Origin: JALZHR01 sp036388475
Lineage (GTDB): Bacteria > Acidobacteriota > Blastocatellia > Pyrinomonadales > Pyrinomonadaceae
NCBI GenBank assembly: GCA_036388475.1
Contig: DASVRT010000006.1
Location: 31,706 to 95,705, forward strand
Direction of reading: 5' to 3'
DNA: 64,000 bases
This document shows, piece after piece, positions 17,225 to 25,775 of this stretch; positions within the stretch are counted from its first letter, which is position 1, and each line of letters opens with the position of its first letter. A model generated the notes under the pieces. The model ran no database searches, was not told the DNA's origin, and worked only from the letters and a program-made list of their open reading frames with translations. The translations under genes were made by a program, and so were the position numbers.

Positions 17225-18221
17225 TTTTTCTTTTTCGATTCGGTGAAATCTGTTTTTTATCCTTTTCTCCGCCGGAAATCTCACGCAATTTTTCGATTTC
17301 GGCGTTAATTTTTTCGGCAATCATTTCTCTTTCCTCGCTGCGAACGTTTTCTCTGGCGAGATAAAAAAGCGCGTCGCGATAATGGCTGACGGCGCGTTTG
17401 TAGTTGCCTTTAAAAGCCGAGCGCTCGGCTTGCTCGATCCAGTGCGAAACTTTTATCGAGGCGATAAATTCTTCGACCGCCGTCGCCGAAGCGGTCAATT
17501 CCGCTTCATTCGGATAAAATTGCAGCGCCGAATCCAGAACCGCCAGAGCCTTCTGCGCCGTTTCCAGCTTTTCGGCTATTGTAGCACGAATCCGCGCCTC
17601 CTGCGTCAGCGTTTTGGTTTCGACCGCCGCCCAGGTCAGCAAATGAAATTTGTGCAATTCCTGAATTTTTTCTCTGCCGAGCCGCAGCGCCGGCAGCCGC
17701 GGCGAGCCGACGCCGACCGTTTGCAGTTCCCTTTCGGTTATCTGCAAATATTCGTTGCAGATTTCAAAAACTTCCCAGTGCGCGTCCGGCAATTTTCCGA
17801 GAATTCGCGCGGCTTCGGATTTTCGCTCGATATTTCGCAATATGGCGGCGTTTTTTTCAATCGTCAGCTTGTTGTTCGAATCTTTGCTTTTGTGCTGCGC
17901 GGCGCTGGTTAAATTATAATCCAGGCGTTTCTGCGCCCGCAGAAACTGGTTGCGCGCGCGCCGCAGAAAAAATTCGCGCACGACGACCGCCGTCGCAATC
18001 GAGATGCTCGCCAGAATTCCCGCCGGAATCCAGGGCATTTCTTCGCCTTCGTGCAGAATTCCCCAGACGAGAAAGAAAATGGCAGCCGAAATCGCCACCG
18101 CCAAAATATAATAAGCCGGCGCGGGAAGCCAAAACGGTCGTCGGTAAGTTCTGTACCTGCTTTCTTTACTGATTGGAGCAAAACTTACGACAGCCTTGTT
18201 GTTTTTCGGTCTGACAGCCAA
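17217..18221 (-). CDS. Membrane protein with helical cytosolic domain
   Basis: A 334-residue protein: a basic N-terminal tail, two membrane helices (about residues 35-55 and 65-82), then a long helical soluble region (about 100-320) with TPR-like helix pairs, for example EQAERSAFKGNYKRAVSHYRDALFYLA. The C-terminus is Lys/Arg-rich. The start is a TTG with GGGAG 8 bases upstream. No family is recognised. Coupling to the downstream zinc-ribbon gene suggests that the two products act together. Confidence 0.7.
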   Translation of the reverse strand: MAVRPKNNKAVVSFAPISKESRYRTYRRPFWLPAPAYYILAVAISAAIFFLVWGILHEGEEMPWIPAGILASISIATAVVVREFFLRRARNQFLRAQKRLDYNLTSAAQHKSKDSNNKLTIEKNAAILRNIERKSEAARILGKLPDAHWEVFEICNEYLQITERELQTVGVGSPRLPALRLGREKIQELHKFHLLTWAAVETKTLTQEARIRATIAEKLETAQKALAVLDSALQFYPNEAELTASATAVEEFIASIKVSHWIEQAERSAFKGNYKRAVSHYRDALFYLARENVRSEEREMIAEKINAEIEKLREISGGEKDKKQISPNRKRKND

Positions 18222-18367
18222 GAATTTTCTCCCGAAATTTAATTTCGAGGAACTTTAATTTTTTATTTGCCGGTGAAGAAAATTGCTTTTAAAGTCTTTC
18301 ACAATTCTTTTTTATAGTGGATTTTTCTTTTCTTTCTGTCAACAGCCAGCCTTGCCGCGGCAATTTT

Positions 18368-18376
18368 TGTTATAAT
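18368..18376 (+). promoter_or_regulatory. Extended -10 promoter element
   Basis: TGTTATAAT fits an extended -10 box (TGnTATAAT). No good -35 box is seen. The expected transcription start is within a few bases of the ATG at 18388, which would give a leaderless or near-leaderless mRNA and explains the missing Shine-Dalgarno. Confidence 0.5.
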
Positions 18377-18387
18377 TTTTTTTCGAT

Positions 18388-18546
18388 ATGAAGAAAAAAA
18401 GACCAGCCGCGCGCCCCGTTTTCGACGCGATTCGAAAACCGACCGCGCCGCCCGGTCAAAAAATCGGAAAAGATAAACCCGACGAAAAGGCTCGTCCCGC
18501 CCGCCGCAAAGTGAAACATAAAAAGCAGGAAAACACGGACGAATAA
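18388..18546 (+). CDS. Small basic protein, unknown function
   Basis: A 52-residue frame starting MKKKRPAARPVFDAIRKPTAPPG and ending KVKHKKQENTDE. It is rich in Lys, Arg and Pro, with no hydrophobic segment, and is probably disordered or nucleic-acid binding. It directly follows an extended -10 box and precedes another small gene by 25 bases on the same strand. A longer minus-strand frame across this region lacks any signal and is taken as a shadow. Confidence 0.55.
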   Translation: MKKKRPAARPVFDAIRKPTAPPGQKIGKDKPDEKARPARRKVKHKKQENTDE

Positions 18547-18571
18547 AAAAATTCAGCCGCCAATTACACGA

Positions 18572-18790
18572 ATGAGCATATTTCAAAATTTCTACCGCAA
18601 AATTATCAAGCCGAGCGTCTGGGCAAGACCGGAAATGAACGTCACGTTTCGCGCCGAGCTGATGCCGGGAAAAAGCCGCGAGGAGAGAACTTTTCGGATT
18701 GCCGAAGTTCTGCCGAACAATCGCGTGCTCCTGCACGACTTTACGGGCGAGCACCGGGAAAGCGAGTTTGAGCCGGTTAATCGCAGATAA
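18572..18790 (+). CDS. Small conserved-looking hypothetical protein
   Basis: A 72-residue protein beginning MSIFQNFYRKIIKPSVWARPEM, with a beta-rich pattern (NVTFRAELMPG, TFRIAEVLPNNRVLLHDF) that suggests a small barrel. It lies 25 bases after the 52-residue basic gene and probably shares its transcript. No Shine-Dalgarno is obvious. Function unknown. Confidence 0.65.
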   Translation: MSIFQNFYRKIIKPSVWARPEMNVTFRAELMPGKSREERTFRIAEVLPNNRVLLHDFTGEHRESEFEPVNRR

Positions 18791-18885
18791 ACGCAAAACG
18801 CACAGCGGAAAATGCAAAATATCAGGATTTAAGATTTAGGATGAAAGATTAAAATCGCTTCTTCCATTTTGCGTTTTGCGTTTAT
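18789..18885. repeat. Heptanucleotide repeat, inverted arms (TTTTGCG type) with inner array
   Basis: Arms AAACGCAAAACGC (18789-18801) and GCGTTTTGCGTTT (18871-18883) face each other across the gap between two convergent genes. The interior (about 18823-18855) is itself a 7-base-period array of variants of AAGATTT. The left arm overlaps the stop codon at 18788-18790. Confidence 0.75.
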
Positions 18886-18889
18886 TTAC

Positions 18890-19666
18890 TTACCATTCGT
18901 AAATTTCGCCGACGCGCAGGATTTTCAGGTTTTTAATTTTTAAAGCTTCAAGCTCGCCGACGATTTTTTCGCGATACATCGGCTTGAGATTGATGACGTA
19001 AACCGGGCAGTTTTCGTGTTTGAATTTTGCCAGCTCGTTTTTCAAGCCTTTCGGCGTCAGATGATGCGAAGCGCAGGCTAAATCTTCCAGTTCATTCGGA
19101 AAAGCGCATTCAATCAGCAGCGCGCTCAAATTTTCTTCTTCATTTAAAACCCGCCAGAATTCGTCCATCCGCGCCGTGTCGCCGCTGACCGCGATTTTCG
19201 AACTGCCGTCGCAGATGATAAAGCCGACGGTCGGAACTTTGTGATTGACCCTGACGGCTTTGATGCGCAGATGCGCCGCCGCAAATTCTTTTCCGTCCGT
19301 AAAGGTTTTATATTCCAGAACTTCGCCGAATTTGTTTTGCAGCTCGGAAAAACGCGGGTAAACGTCCCAGTTAAAAATGTCTCGCTCCAGGATTTCGACT
19401 ACTTCCGGAGCCGCAAAAACCCGCACCGGGCTTTCCAGAGTCGAAAACAAATCGTCGATAAAAAGCGGCAAGCCGGCGATATGGTCCAGATGCGCGTGCG
19501 TTAAAACGACGTCGCGAATGTTTTGTTTTTGCTCCGGCGTGGTCGCCATCGCGAGGCTTCCGGCATCAATCGCCACGCGGTCGTCGATGACGAAGCAGCA
19601 GAGATGCTGCTGCGCGGTCGCGCAACCGTGGCGGTCAAAAGTGGTCGGAAGCAATTGAACTTTCAT
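18890..19666 (-). CDS. MBL-fold hydrolase, class II cyclic nucleotide phosphodiesterase-like
   Basis: A 258-residue metallo-beta-lactamase-fold enzyme. The metal site motif is THAHLDHIAGLP (HxHxDH) at about residues 56-67, with further ligand candidates in VNHKVPTVGF, AVSGDTARM and SHHLTPKGL. The start MKVQLLPTTFDRHG and overall order resemble class II 3',5'-cyclic-nucleotide phosphodiesterases and related RNase Z-like hydrolases. No signal peptide is seen, so it is cytoplasmic. It follows the SDR gene by 11 bases and is probably in the same operon. Substrate is not certain. Confidence 0.8.
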   Translation of the reverse strand: MKVQLLPTTFDRHGCATAQQHLCCFVIDDRVAIDAGSLAMATTPEQKQNIRDVVLTHAHLDHIAGLPLFIDDLFSTLESPVRVFAAPEVVEILERDIFNWDVYPRFSELQNKFGEVLEYKTFTDGKEFAAAHLRIKAVRVNHKVPTVGFIICDGSSKIAVSGDTARMDEFWRVLNEEENLSALLIECAFPNELEDLACASHHLTPKGLKNELAKFKHENCPVYVINLKPMYREKIVGELEALKIKNLKILRVGEIYEW

Positions 19667-19677
19667 TCAAATCAAAA

Positions 19678-20439
19678 TTATCGCGCGCAGGTTTGCGCCC
19701 GCCCGCCGTCTATTTCATAGGTCGCGCCGGTTATCCACGAAGCGTTTTCCGAAGCCAGAAAATAAATCAATTCGGCGACTTCGCCAGGCGTGCCGACGCG
19801 CCCCAACGGGTGCGTCGTTTTGGAATGTTCGAGAAACTGCTCGTATTTTTCCTCGTCCATTCCGCCGCGCTTGTGTATATTCGTGACCACGACGCCCGGA
19901 TTGACGGCGTTGACGCGAACGCCTTTCGGCGCCAGTTCCAGCGCGCTACACCGTGTCAACTGGTCGACGGCGGCTTTGGAAACGCAGTATGCCAAAACGC
20001 CCGGAAAAGCGCGCCCGCCCGTCACGCTCGAAACGTTGACGATGTTGCCGCGCGTTTTTTCCAGATGCGGAACGCATTTCTGCATAATAAAAAAAACCGA
20101 GCGCAGATTTATGTTCATCATCTTATCCCACTCGTCGAGCGCGGTCGTTTCGATTGAGCCGTTGGCGATAATGCCCGCCGCATTTACTAAAATGTCGATT
20201 CCGCCGAAAGCTTCGGTCGTTTCGGTGATAACTCGCTCGACCTGTTTGTTTTCCAAAATGTCGGCGAGATGAGTTTTGACGACGCCGTTTTTTTCTTTTG
20301 CCTGCCGGCGAAGCGCGTTTAATTCTTTTTCGTTGCGCCCGACGCCGACGACTTTTATTCCCTTTTCGGCGAAAAGCAGAGCCGTTGCCCGCCCGATGCC
20401 CGAGCTTGCGCCCGTTACGATTGCTACTTTTTCCTGCAT
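19678..20439 (-). CDS. SDR-family oxidoreductase
   Basis: A 253-residue classical short-chain dehydrogenase/reductase. It has the NAD(P)-binding motif TGASSGIG near the N-terminus, NAAG at about residue 87-90, the catalytic Ser in NVSSVTGG and the YxxxK site in AYCVSKAA, followed by NPGVV. An Arg after the second strand (GVGRNEKE) favours NADP. The C-terminus ITGATYEIDGG is that of FabG-like enzymes. The substrate is unknown. It is the first gene of a pair with the MBL hydrolase. Confidence 0.9.
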   Translation of the reverse strand: MQEKVAIVTGASSGIGRATALLFAEKGIKVVGVGRNEKELNALRRQAKEKNGVVKTHLADILENKQVERVITETTEAFGGIDILVNAAGIIANGSIETTALDEWDKMMNINLRSVFFIMQKCVPHLEKTRGNIVNVSSVTGGRAFPGVLAYCVSKAAVDQLTRCSALELAPKGVRVNAVNPGVVVTNIHKRGGMDEEKYEQFLEHSKTTHPLGRVGTPGEVAELIYFLASENASWITGATYEIDGGRAQTCAR

Positions 20440-20676
20440 AAAAATTGACGAAAGATATTAACGATTTTGCAGTTTAGCACATTTAAGCGGCGAAAGCGGA
20501 AAGTTTAAAATCAGAATTTAACGCGGCGTCGGACGCGCGCCTGATGCTTTCGCCTCATTTTCAAGGCAAAAAATTCGTGGTCAGGCGTCTTATTTGATTA
20601 AAGCCGGTATCAGCTTGCTAGAAATTAAAAGCAGAGTAAAATATCTGGTAATTTATCAAGGTTTATGAGGTATAAA

Positions 20677-22521
20677 ATGAACAACAAAATGCAGCGGCGA
20701 AAGATAGCTTTAACCATCTTTGTGCTTTGGACATTCGCTTTTCAGAGCATTGCGCCGGTCAGGGCGCAGGAAATCGTGACTTCCGAAGACATTTCCGGCG
20801 GTTCCAGCGTTTTCGTATTTCGTCAATCGAAGAAAACCGCGCAGACCAAATCCGCTTTTCGCAATTCCGGCGTCAAGCGAAACGCGGTCGCGCGCAACGA
20901 ATCGCGCCGAAAGGTGAAGGCGCAGATTGTCGCCGTCAACAAAACGAAACCTCAGCGAACGAAGGTAAAAGTTGACCCGAAAACCGTCGCGAAAACGACG
21001 ACGCAGGTCAAAACAACCGCGCAGAAGGAAAAAGCTTCGACCGTTCTGACCGGCGCGGCGGAAGTTTATCTGGAAAGAAATCAAACCGATATGGCTATCG
21101 ATTATTTCCGCCAAGCCATCGCGCTGAATCCGAAAAACGAAAACGCCAGGCTCGGCTTGAGCGAGGCTCTGACGGCGAAAGGCGACGAAACTTCGGCGAA
21201 AGCAAATCCGCAGTCGGCGCTTGTTTTTTACGAAGAAGCCGTTAAATTAAACGATAAAAACTCGGCGGCTTTCGCCAGCCTCGGCGAAATCTACGACGAT
21301 TTGAATCAAAACGAAAAAGCCATCGCCAATTATGAAAAAGCCTTGCAGCTGAGCCCGGAATTATCCGAACTGCACGCGCCGCTCGGCATTTTATATTTGC
21401 AGAAAGGCGAGGTCGCGCTGGCGGAAAATTATTTGACGAAAGCCACCGCCGCAAACGGCGCCAACGACCCGGAAACGCAGTATTTCAAAGGCTTGCTTTA
21501 TTACAAACAAAATAAAAACCAGGAAGCTTTAGCGGCATTTTCCAGCGCCGTCAAAGCCAAGCCGGATTACGCCGAAGCCTATTATTACCAGGGCGAAACC
21601 TACGACCGGCTCGATAAAGACAAGGAAGCGATTAACGCTTACAAGGAAGCCGTGCGGATTAATCCGAGATTTACCGAAGCGTGGTTCGATTTGGGCGTCG
21701 CTTACTACAATCGCAATCGTTACGAAGACGCGATTACGGCTTATAAAGAAACGCTGAAATTGAAAAACGATAACGGCGAAGCGCATCTGAATCTGGCAAA
21801 CGCTTTCCGGCAAATAGACCGCTACGCCGAAGCGAACGGCGAATACGGGCTTGCCGCCGCATTTATCAAAGGCGACGCCGATATGTATAGCGAATGGGGC
21901 TTTTGTTTAGGAAAAGAGCGCAAATGGAACAAGGCGGTCGAGCGTCTGGACACGGCGGTCGCGATGCGTCCCGACCCCGTTGACCACACGAATCTCGGCT
22001 GGGCGTATTACAACGCCGCGCAGGACGATTTGCGCGCCAAACGCGAAGCGGACGCGAAAGTGAAACTTGCCAAAGGCAGAGATTCTCTGCAAAAAGCCAC
22101 CGTCCTGAACCCGAATTTCGACGCCGCGTTTTTGAATCTCGGCATCACTTTAACGGATTTGGGCGATTATCAGGGCGCGGTTCAGGCTTTGACCAGAGCG
22201 AGCAATTTGCGAAAAAACTGGGTTTCGGCAATCAACGAGCTCGGTCTGGCGTATCGCCAGCTCAAGGATTTCGACAACGCCGTCAAGCAATTTAAAAAAG
22301 TGACCGACATCGACAAAAATTTCGCCGCCGGTTTCTACAATCTAGGCGAAGCCGAATATCGTCGCGGAAATATGAAAGAAGCGAAAAAGGCGCAGGAAAA
22401 GCTGAAAAAGCTGAACCCGAATCTCGCCAACCAGCTTGACATCGTCGTTTCGGGCGCGGTTTTGACCGAGACGAAAAATCAGATTCAGAATCGCATTCCG
22501 AAACCGAAGCTTCCGTTTTAA
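20677..22521 (+). CDS. Secreted tetratricopeptide-repeat protein
   Basis: A 614-residue protein. The ATG at 20677 is chosen because GAGG lies 6 bases upstream; an ATG four codons earlier overlaps that site. A signal peptide (about residues 1-31, ending PVRAQ) is followed by a basic linker (about 32-110) and then about a dozen TPR units to residue 580, such as AIANYEKALQLSPELSELH and AINAYKEAVRINPRFTEAW. The protein is probably periplasmic and serves as a scaffold; partners are unknown. It is separated from murB by a 45-base gap on the same strand. Confidence 0.85.
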   Translation: MNNKMQRRKIALTIFVLWTFAFQSIAPVRAQEIVTSEDISGGSSVFVFRQSKKTAQTKSAFRNSGVKRNAVARNESRRKVKAQIVAVNKTKPQRTKVKVDPKTVAKTTTQVKTTAQKEKASTVLTGAAEVYLERNQTDMAIDYFRQAIALNPKNENARLGLSEALTAKGDETSAKANPQSALVFYEEAVKLNDKNSAAFASLGEIYDDLNQNEKAIANYEKALQLSPELSELHAPLGILYLQKGEVALAENYLTKATAANGANDPETQYFKGLLYYKQNKNQEALAAFSSAVKAKPDYAEAYYYQGETYDRLDKDKEAINAYKEAVRINPRFTEAWFDLGVAYYNRNRYEDAITAYKETLKLKNDNGEAHLNLANAFRQIDRYAEANGEYGLAAAFIKGDADMYSEWGFCLGKERKWNKAVERLDTAVAMRPDPVDHTNLGWAYYNAAQDDLRAKREADAKVKLAKGRDSLQKATVLNPNFDAAFLNLGITLTDLGDYQGAVQALTRASNLRKNWVSAINELGLAYRQLKDFDNAVKQFKKVTDIDKNFAAGFYNLGEAEYRRGNMKEAKKAQEKLKKLNPNLANQLDIVVSGAVLTETKNQIQNRIPKPKLPF

Positions 22522-22566
22522 TTTTCGGTTGAGCGGCGACCGAATTTGTTTTATAGTTTGTCGCTG

Positions 22567-23634
22567 ATGACCGAAAATTTCGGCTTGAAAATCCTGGAAA
22601 ACGTGCCGCTCGCGCCGCTTACGACTTTGAAAATCGGCGGGGCGGCGCGTTTTTTCGTGTCCGCCGAAAGCGAGAGCGATGTCGTCGAAGCCGTCGGATT
22701 CGCGCGCGAAAACTCGCTCGAAATTTTCATTCTCGGCGGCGGCAGCAACGTTTTGATTTCCGATAAAGGCTTTGAAGGTCTTGTTTTACAAATTGCGCTG
22801 AAAGGCGTTTCGTCGTTTCAGAAACCGGACAAAACCGTTTACGTGACCGCGCAGGCGGGCGAAGATTGGGACGATTTTGTCGAATCCTGCGTCGAAAAAA
22901 ATCTAGCCGGAATCGAATGTTTGAGCGGCATTCCGGGTTTTGTCGGCGGCACGCCCGTGCAGAACGTCGGCGCTTACGGGCAGGAAGTTTCGGAAACGAT
23001 TGTCTCGGTTCGCGCCTTCGACCGCAAAAATAATCAAATAATCGAACTGCCCAACGCCGAATGCGGCTTCGCCTACCGGACGAGCATCTTCAACACGACC
23101 GAAAAAAATCGCTACATCGTTCTGCTCGTCACCTACGCTTTAAAATATAACGGCGCGCCGAAAATTGTTTACCGGGATTTACAAAATTTTTTCGGCGAGA
23201 AAAAGCCCGATTTAAAGGAAACGCGCGCAGCCGTTTTGAAAATTCGCGCCGAAAAATCGATGGTCATTGACGCCGCCGACCCGAATTCGCGCAGCGCCGG
23301 CTCGTTTTTCAAAAATCCGATTGTCACAAATAAGAAGTTTTCGGAGATTGTCGGGCGGGCGCAAGCGCTCGGAATCGAAGAAGTTCCGAAGTTTTTGGTA
23401 GACGCTGAAAACGTTAAAATTCCCGCCGCGTGGCTGGTTGAAAAATCCGGTTTTCACAAAGGTTTTCGCAAGGGAAACGCCGGTTTATCGACCCGGCATA
23501 CGCTGGCGATTGTTAACACGGGCGGTGCGGATGCCGCCGATATTTTGAATTTGAAAGACGAGATTCAAAACAAAGTCGAGGAAAATTTTGACATCACGCT
23601 GGCTGCCGAGCCGGTTTTCGTCGGTTTCGATTAA
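22567..23634 (+). CDS. murB: UDP-N-acetylmuramate dehydrogenase
   Basis: A 355-residue flavoenzyme that reduces UDP-GlcNAc-enolpyruvate to UDP-MurNAc with NADPH, in cytoplasmic peptidoglycan precursor synthesis. The FAD-binding segment ILGGGSNVLISDKGFEG, IPGFVGGTPVQNVGAYGQE, the FAYRTSIF segment with the type I tyrosine, the catalytic Ser in SAGSFFKNP and the final Glu in AAEPVFVGF are all present. The ATG at 22567 is preferred over a TTG at 22546 because the family N-terminus begins there; neither has a clear Shine-Dalgarno. The gene lies away from the other mur genes. Confidence 0.95.
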   Translation: MTENFGLKILENVPLAPLTTLKIGGAARFFVSAESESDVVEAVGFARENSLEIFILGGGSNVLISDKGFEGLVLQIALKGVSSFQKPDKTVYVTAQAGEDWDDFVESCVEKNLAGIECLSGIPGFVGGTPVQNVGAYGQEVSETIVSVRAFDRKNNQIIELPNAECGFAYRTSIFNTTEKNRYIVLLVTYALKYNGAPKIVYRDLQNFFGEKKPDLKETRAAVLKIRAEKSMVIDAADPNSRSAGSFFKNPIVTNKKFSEIVGRAQALGIEEVPKFLVDAENVKIPAAWLVEKSGFHKGFRKGNAGLSTRHTLAIVNTGGADAADILNLKDEIQNKVEENFDITLAAEPVFVGFD

Positions 23635-23957
23635 GGATTTTACAAAAATTTACACAATAATTCTTGTCTCGCAAAAAATTCTGTGGTTAAATATTCGCCA
23701 ACTGCAAACGGGCAAAACCAAGACTTTTAAATTTCGATTAATTGTCTTTTCCGAACGAAAATTAACACAGTAATAGTGCAAATCAAGAGCAGAGCTTTTC
23801 GATAGACCGGCAAAACGATTCCGTCGCTCCCACGATTATTTCTCGGCTTGATTCACATTAATAATAAAATTTATCGGATTTTGTTGGCATTAATGCGTCT
23901 TTTCGCATTTTTTAAAACAATTCCAAACCTGCCTTTTGACAGAAAAGAGAAAGCAAT
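23635..23957. other. Gene-free upstream region of haloperoxidase
   Basis: A 323-base A+T-rich stretch. TTGATT at 23848 followed by T/A-rich sequence is a weak promoter candidate. No repeat arm, riboswitch or convincing open frame is seen. AAGAGAAAG just before 23958 may serve as ribosome-binding site. Confidence 0.4.
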
Positions 23958-25679
23958 ATGACAGAAAAAAAAGAACCGAACACCGAACCGATTTTAAATT
24001 CGACCGCCAATCGCCGCCAGTTTTTCGGCAAAATCGGCAAAACCGCGATTGCCGCCGCCGCCCTCGGCGCGGTCACGCCGCTGATTGATAAAAAATCCGA
24101 AGCTCTCGGACAAACCAAACGCGAAGCCGCGCGCGGCGCGCAAACTTTTTATCAAAACCGGGCGAACGCCTGTTATCAATTCCGCGTGAACGTGGCGAAC
24201 TCGAATCTCGCGCCGATTCCGCCGTTTTTCGACCGCGCCAATAACGGCGACGAGGAGCTTTACCCGAACCGCATCGGCAATTATTCAAAAGGATTACCGC
24301 ACCAGACGAACGGCGAAGTCGTCCCGGCGGCTTACAACGCATTTCTGAACGCCTTGCGAACCGGAAGCCCGGCGATGTTCGAGCAGATTCCGCTCGGCGG
24401 CGACCGGAAATTTACCAATCCGCAATGCGGTCTGGCATTCGACCTCGAAGGCAAAGATTGTTTCGGTTTTGTGCAGCCGCCGCCGCCCGCTTTTGCGAGC
24501 CGTGAACTTGCCGCCGAAATCGCCGAAAATTACTGGATGGCTATCTTGCGCGACGTCGCTTACACCGATTATGAAAACAGCGCGACGGCGCAAGCCGCCG
24601 CCGCCGATTTAAACTTGTTCGGCGCGGACTTCAAAGGCGCGAAAGACACCGGCGGGCAGGTCACGCCGCGCGTCCTGTTTCGCGGTTTGACGGCGGGCGA
24701 CAAAGCCGGACCGTATCTATCACAGTTTTTTCTGCAACCGTGCTTCTTCGGCGCAAATGAAATCAATCAGCGGATTCACACCGTGCTCGGCGTCGGCAGC
24801 GGCGGTCAGAATTATTTGACCGATTTTAATAGCTGGCTGGCGGCGCAAAACGGCGTCTCGCCGTCGCAGACCGACCTTATCGACCCGACGCCGCGTTATA
24901 TGCGCAACGGGCGCGACCTCGGTCAATGGGTGCACATCGACGTTTTGTTCCAAGGGTATTTTCAGGCGTTTCTGGTTATCGCCGGTTTGGGCGTTCCGGC
25001 AGACGACGGAAATCCGTATAAAAATTCGGCGACGCAAATCGGTTTCGGCACTTTCGGCGGACCGCATATCGCCACGCTTTTATGCGAAGTCTCGACGCGC
25101 GCGCTGAAAGCCGTCTGGAATCAAAAATGGTTTGTCCATCGCCGCCTGCGACCGGAAGTTTTCGCCGAAAGAGTCGACCGCCGCGCGTATCATAACGTGA
25201 ATTATCCGGTTCACTCGGAGATTTTAAATTCCGTGACGACCGCGACGCGGCTCGGCGGTTATCTGCCCGCCGGAAACGCTTTGCTGCCGCAGGCGTTTCC
25301 CGAAGGCTCGCCGACGCATCCGGCTTACGGCGCGGGACACGCAACGGTCGCCGGCGCGTGCGTGACGATTCTGAAAGCGTGGTTTAACGAAAACACCGTT
25401 ATTCAAAACCCGGTCGTGCCCGATGCGACCGGCACGGCTTTAGTTCCCTACAACGGTTCGGAAAACTTAACCGTCGGCGGCGAATTAAATAAAATGGCTG
25501 CCAACGTCGCGCTCGGACGCAACACGGCGGGCGTTCACTGGCGCTCGGACGGCACGGAGTCGATGCTGCTCGGCGAAGCGCTCGCCATCAGCATTCTGCG
25601 CGACCAGAAAACCGGCTACAATGAGCAATTCAACGGCTTCAGCTTAACCAAATTCGACGGCACGACAATTACCGTTTAG
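23958..25679 (+). CDS. Vanadium-dependent haloperoxidase, Tat-exported
   Basis: A 573-residue protein of the PAP2/vanadium haloperoxidase superfamily. The N-terminus has a twin-arginine signal (NRRQFFGKIGKTAIAAAALG, about residues 18-37), implying export in folded form. The vanadate-binding residues can be matched: Lys and Arg in KWFVHRRLRPE, the Gly-His pair in THPAYGAGHATVAG, and Arg and His in NVALGRNTAGVHWRSDGTES near the C-terminus. Such enzymes oxidise halides with hydrogen peroxide; halide choice cannot be told. The gene is monocistronic and ends at a perfect shared terminator. A vanadate-dependent acid phosphatase is the alternative function. Confidence 0.9.
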   Translation: MTEKKEPNTEPILNSTANRRQFFGKIGKTAIAAAALGAVTPLIDKKSEALGQTKREAARGAQTFYQNRANACYQFRVNVANSNLAPIPPFFDRANNGDEELYPNRIGNYSKGLPHQTNGEVVPAAYNAFLNALRTGSPAMFEQIPLGGDRKFTNPQCGLAFDLEGKDCFGFVQPPPPAFASRELAAEIAENYWMAILRDVAYTDYENSATAQAAAADLNLFGADFKGAKDTGGQVTPRVLFRGLTAGDKAGPYLSQFFLQPCFFGANEINQRIHTVLGVGSGGQNYLTDFNSWLAAQNGVSPSQTDLIDPTPRYMRNGRDLGQWVHIDVLFQGYFQAFLVIAGLGVPADDGNPYKNSATQIGFGTFGGPHIATLLCEVSTRALKAVWNQKWFVHRRLRPEVFAERVDRRAYHNVNYPVHSEILNSVTTATRLGGYLPAGNALLPQAFPEGSPTHPAYGAGHATVAGACVTILKAWFNENTVIQNPVVPDATGTALVPYNGSENLTVGGELNKMAANVALGRNTAGVHWRSDGTESMLLGEALAISILRDQKTGYNEQFNGFSLTKFDGTTITV

Positions 25680-25689
25680 ATTTCATATT

Positions 25690-25748
25690 AAAAACCGAAG
25701 AAGGCTTTCTCAAGGCATTCAGCCTTGAGAAAGCCTTCTTCGGTTTTT
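25690..25748. terminator. Perfect bidirectional terminator
   Basis: A 27-bp perfect stem (25690-25716 with 25722-25748) with a 5-base loop, starting with A-runs and ending with T-runs on both strands. It serves the haloperoxidase gene on the plus strand and the subtilase gene on the minus strand, whose stops converge on it. Confidence 0.9.
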
Positions 25749-25775
25749 AACCGTAAAGCCCGAAAAGCGCAGCAA

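Noticed and set aside
18299..18817. 172-codon minus-strand frame
   Set aside because: It covers two small plus-strand genes with better signals, has no start signal, and its composition (many Arg, Phe, Cys) is that of an antisense shadow.
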